NCBI GenBank assembly: GCA_024279075.1
Contig: JAJRRX010000422.1
Coordinates: 1 to 8,038, forward strand
Direction: 5' to 3'
DNA: 8,038 nucleotides
From: Alphaproteobacteria bacterium
GTDB taxonomy: Bacteria > Pseudomonadota > Alphaproteobacteria > Rhodobacterales > Rhodobacteraceae
A program made the translations under genes and the position numbers. Shown here piece by piece: positions 6,201 through 8,038 of this stretch (its first letter is position 1; every line of letters begins with the position of its first letter). The notes beneath the pieces were generated by a model that saw nothing but the letters and a program-made list of their open reading frames with translations, had not been told where the DNA came from and made no database searches.

Positions 6201-6235
6201 TCACATAATTGTATCGGGGAAAACTTGTTATGTGA
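6201..6235. repeat. Inverted repeat TCACATAA / TTATGTGA between cobU and coaBC
   Basis: TCACATAA at 6201-6208 is a perfect 8-base inverted partner of TTATGTGA at 6228-6235, with 19 bases between them. It lies over the overlapping core of the two divergent promoters. The arms are in the order opposite to a CRP site (TCACA before TGTGA), so this is not a CRP box. It could be an operator or a chance repeat. Confidence 0.45.
6208..6213 (-). promoter_or_regulatory. Candidate -10 element for cobU
   Basis: The - strand reads TACAAT, five of six matches to consensus. The base run at the 17-base -35 position is CTCACA, a poor match. Start of transcription would be near 6201 and the leader only about 12 bases long. 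It overlaps the left arm of the inverted repeat by one base. Confidence 0.35.
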
Positions 6236-6253
6236 GGCAAAAGTAACTACACT
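6225..6253 (+). promoter_or_regulatory. Candidate sigma-70 promoter for the coaBC-dut operon
   Basis: TTGTTA (6225-6230) and TACACT (6248-6253) are exactly 17 bases apart, each with four of six consensus matches. Start of transcription would be near 6260, giving a leader of about 22 bases. The -35 overlaps the right arm of the inverted repeat. The SD is GAGG (6274-6277), four bases before the ATG. Confidence 0.45.
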
Positions 6254-6279
6254 CTGAAGGGGTAAAACACTGTGAGGCA
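6231..6279 (+). repeat. Direct repeat TGTGAGGCA, two copies 40 bases apart
   Basis: TGTGAGGCA occurs at 6231-6239, overlapping the inverted-repeat arm, and again at 6271-6279, where its GAGG serves as the coaBC SD. The exact 40-base spacing is about four helical turns. It may be coincidence in such short sequence. Confidence 0.4.
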
Positions 6280-6281
6280 CG

Positions 6282-7478
6282 ATGCTGGCTGGTAAAAATA
6301 TTTTGCTAATAATTGGCGGCGGTATTGCGGCCTATAAAGTGCTTGAGTTGATCAGGCTTTTGGGGAAATCCGGCGCGAAAGTGGTGCCGGTAATGACCCA
6401 TGCAGCCGAGGAATTTGTGACGCCGCTTAGTGTTTCGGCATTGGCAGGGCAGCCGGTGCGGAGCGCGCTCTTTAACCTCGAAGATGAAGCCGAAATGGGG
6501 CATATCCAGCTCACGCGGGATGCTGATTTGGTAGTCGTCGCTCCGGCTACGGCGGATTTGATGGCGAAAATGGCTCAGGGTTTGGCCAATGACATGGCGT
6601 CTACCCTGTTGATTGCACGCAATAAACCCGTGCTTTTGGCCCCAGCGATGAATGTTGCAATGTGGGAAAACCCAGCGACCAAGCGTAATGTGGACACATT
6701 GCGCGGGGATGGCTGCCATTTTGTTGGGCCGGATGAGGGCGACATGGCTTGTGGGGAATTTGGCTTTGGCCGGATGGCGGAGCCCGCAGAAATTTTGGCG
6801 GCGATTGACGCGCATTTCGCTGTTGGACCATTGAAGGGCAAGCGCGTGCTGGTGACCTCTGGCCCGACCCATGAGCCGATAGACCCTGTGCGCTATATCG
6901 CCAACAGGTCGTCTGGCTTGCAAGGGGCAGAAATTGCGCGGGCGCTGGTAGGGCTTGGGGCTGAAGTGGTGTTTGTGACCGGGCCAGCAACGGCTGCGCG
7001 CCCTATTGGGGCCGAGGTGATTGAGGTGGAAACTGCGCTGGAAATGGCAGCGGCGGTAGAGGCGGCAGGTGCGCTGGACGCGGCAATTTTCGCGGCGGCC
7101 GTGGCCGATTGGCGGGTCGCGAGCGCAAGTGAAAGCAAGCTGAAAAAGGTTGCAGGGAAAGGCCTGCCAGAGCTGGAACTGGTTGAAAACCCAGACATTT
7201 TGGCGACGGTCTCGCAGAGAAAGAATGGGCGCCCTGCGCTGGTGGTTGGCTTTGCAGCCGAAACCAATGATGTGTTGGAAAACGCCACAGCCAAGCGCAA
7301 GCGCAAGGGCTGTGACTGGATTTTAGCCAATGATGTGGGTGGCGACCGCGGTGTTATGGGCGGGCCGGATAACCAAGTGGTATTGATCAGCGAAAACGGC
7401 GCGGAAACATGGCCCTGGATGAGCAAAAGGCAGGTGGCGGAAGCGCTGGCGATAAAGATAAGCGAGGCGTTGACATGA
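6282..7478 (+). CDS. coaBC: Phosphopantothenoylcysteine decarboxylase / phosphopantothenate-cysteine ligase
   Basis: This 398-residue bifunctional enzyme makes 4'-phosphopantetheine for coenzyme A: the CoaB half joins cysteine to 4'-phosphopantothenate and the CoaC half decarboxylates the product using FMN. The N-terminal flavoprotein domain (about 1-180) has the GGGIAAYK nucleotide loop (12-19), the active histidine in MGHIQL (H74), APATADL (87-93), the PAMN motif (121-124, N124) and ACGEFGFGRM (156-165), with the conserved C157 of the substrate-binding flap. The C-terminal ligase domain has VTSGPTHEPIDPVRYIANRSSG (191-212, N208), AAAVADWR (271-278), the lysine cluster KLKK (286-289) and GFAAETND (323-330). 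Length is typical. The ATG at 6282 has GAGG four bases upstream and gives the usual N-terminus. The gene heads an operon and overlaps dut by four bases. Confidence 0.97.
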   Translation: MLAGKNILLIIGGGIAAYKVLELIRLLGKSGAKVVPVMTHAAEEFVTPLSVSALAGQPVRSALFNLEDEAEMGHIQLTRDADLVVVAPATADLMAKMAQGLANDMASTLLIARNKPVLLAPAMNVAMWENPATKRNVDTLRGDGCHFVGPDEGDMACGEFGFGRMAEPAEILAAIDAHFAVGPLKGKRVLVTSGPTHEPIDPVRYIANRSSGLQGAEIARALVGLGAEVVFVTGPATAARPIGAEVIEVETALEMAAAVEAAGALDAAIFAAAVADWRVASASESKLKKVAGKGLPELELVENPDILATVSQRKNGRPALVVGFAAETNDVLENATAKRKRKGCDWILANDVGGDRGVMGGPDNQVVLISENGAETWPWMSKRQVAEALAIKISEALT

Positions 7479-7918
7479 GTTTTGTAAAGGTAAAAAAGCT
7501 GCGGGAATTTGACTGGCACTTGCCGCAATATGAGAGTGAAGGCGCCGCAGGCATGGATCTTCGAGCCTTTGTTGAAGCTGGGTCGTTAACCTTTAAACCA
7601 ATGGAGAGAATGTTGGTGCCAACAGGGCTGGCAATGGAGATTCCGCAGGGGTATGAGATGCAAATCAGGCCGCGCTCTGGGTTGGCTCTTAAGCAGGGTG
7701 TAACCATGGTAAATGCGCCCGGAACGATTGATTCTGATTATCGCGGTGAAGTTGGCGTTATCCTGATAAACTTAGGAAAAAATGATTTTGAATTGCACCA
7801 TGGCGAGCGGATAGCACAAATGGTGTTGGCCCCCGTGACTCGCTGCGCATGGATAGAAGTAGAGGAACTAGAGGAGACGCGCCGAGGCGCTGGCGGATTT
7901 GGTTCAACGGGAAACTAG
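7475..7918 (+). CDS. dut: Deoxyuridine 5'-triphosphate nucleotidohydrolase (dUTPase)
   Basis: The 147-residue product is a trimeric-type dUTPase (PF00692), which splits dUTP to dUMP and pyrophosphate, keeping uracil out of DNA and feeding dTMP synthesis. All five motifs are present in order: I AAGMDLRA (24-31), II PRSGLAL (66-72), III from NAPGTIDSDYRGE (80-92, with D86 the catalytic aspartate and Y89 the base-stacking tyrosine), IV GERIAQMVLAPV (110-121) and V RGAGGFGSTG (137-146), the C-terminal arm that closes over the substrate. The ATG at 7475 overlaps the coaBC stop as ATGA, is preceded by GAGG about eight bases upstream, and gives the usual start MSFVKVKKL. A longer frame from the ATG at 7409 would add 22 residues lying wholly inside coaBC and is unlikely. 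The coaBC-dut neighbour pair is common in proteobacteria. Confidence 0.97.
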   Translation: MSFVKVKKLREFDWHLPQYESEGAAGMDLRAFVEAGSLTFKPMERMLVPTGLAMEIPQGYEMQIRPRSGLALKQGVTMVNAPGTIDSDYRGEVGVILINLGKNDFELHHGERIAQMVLAPVTRCAWIEVEELEETRRGAGGFGSTGN

Positions 7919-8038
7919 ATGTATTTATTATCAAAAAAATCAAGCTTGGCATTAGAAGCCGTGTTGGATGTGGCGTTTAATGCCCGCCCGAATCCGGTGC
8001 AATCAAAGGATATTACCGAGCGGCAAGGCATTCAAAGC
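7919..8038 (+). CDS. Rrf2-family transcriptional regulator, N-terminal part (3' end outside window)
   Basis: Forty codons are visible, from ATG at 7919, directly after the dut TAG (7916-7918), to the window end without a stop. The sequence starts MYLLSKKSSLALEAVLDVAF and continues with RPNPVQSKDITERQGIQS. This is the layout of the Rrf2 winged-helix domain (PF02082): a first helix with S-x-K-x-x-x-A-L-x-A, then V-x-x-K-x-I-x-E-R-x-G-I at the start of the DNA-recognition helix. Rrf2 proteins such as IscR, NsrR and CymR sense Fe-S cluster state, nitric oxide or cysteine status, and many carry three cysteines in the part not seen here. The sensor type therefore cannot be stated. GGGAA about eight bases before the ATG may be the SD. 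Position implies co-transcription with coaBC and dut. Confidence 0.85.
   Translation, partial: MYLLSKKSSLALEAVLDVAFNARPNPVQSKDITERQGIQS

Noticed and set aside
6201..6235. CRP binding site
   Set aside because: The TCACA and TGTGA halves are in reversed order and 22 bases apart rather than in the TGTGA-N6-TCACA layout.
6189..6281. Cobalamin riboswitch upstream of cobU
   Set aside because: The region is only 93 bases, shared with a divergent promoter, and I see no B12-box-like block; known cobalamin riboswitches need about 200 bases.
7409..7474. Longer dut start at ATG 7409
   Set aside because: The extra 22 residues lie inside coaBC and are not part of the dUTPase fold; the ATGA overlap at 7475 has an SD and the normal start.
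6893..7528. 211-codon frame antisense to coaBC and dut
   Set aside because: Low-complexity Ser/Ala/Thr-rich product, opposite to two clearly identified enzymes, and no SD of note.

Overview
This window looks like ordinary chromosome from a member of the Alphaproteobacteria. That placement is an inference: it rests on the mid-to-high GC, the style of the CoaBC, CobU and Rrf2-type proteins, the BMP-type nucleoside-binding protein, and leaders that mostly lack strong Shine-Dalgarno (SD) sequences. There is no sign of phage, insertion sequence, CRISPR array, tRNA or rRNA. Eight complete or partial genes are well recognised, one small membrane-protein gene is unknown, and almost all of the DNA is accounted for.

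Layout. Bases 1-265 hold the 3' end of a BMP-family ABC-transporter binding protein (+), closed by a strong hairpin terminator at 287-317. This terminator also faces the end of a convergent TetA-like major facilitator (MFS) drug exporter (365-1573, -). Upstream of the exporter on the same strand is a small two-helix membrane protein of unknown function (1697-2008, -). It is divergent from lepA (2146-3945, +), which encodes the ribosomal GTPase EF4. lepA runs tail-to-tail into a DUF2235 alpha/beta-hydrolase gene (3942-4967, -), and the two stop codons share a single CTAG. Next come a histidine phosphatase (5086-5676, -) and cobU (5673-6188, -), which overlap by ATGA and form a cobalamin-salvage-like pair. 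A 93-bp divergent intergenic region with inverted and direct repeats separates cobU from a rightward operon: coaBC (coenzyme A synthesis), dut (dUTPase, ATGA overlap) and the start of an Rrf2-family regulator (ATG directly after the dut stop, cut off by the window end).

How the genes work together. CobU and its neighbouring phosphatase fit the nucleotide-loop assembly and salvage steps of vitamin B12. CoaBC and Dut are housekeeping enzymes of CoA and nucleotide metabolism, tightly coupled in translation to each other and probably to the regulator. The DUF2235 gene and the small membrane gene are clearly lower in GC than lepA between them, so they are the most accessory-looking parts of the window.

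I do not see a convincing new multi-gene system. The points worth a second look are regulatory and architectural. They are G-tract clusters in the leaders of lepA and the MFS gene, a possible leaderless lepA, a hairpin over the SD of the DUF2235 gene, the shared CTAG stop, and the repeats between cobU and coaBC.
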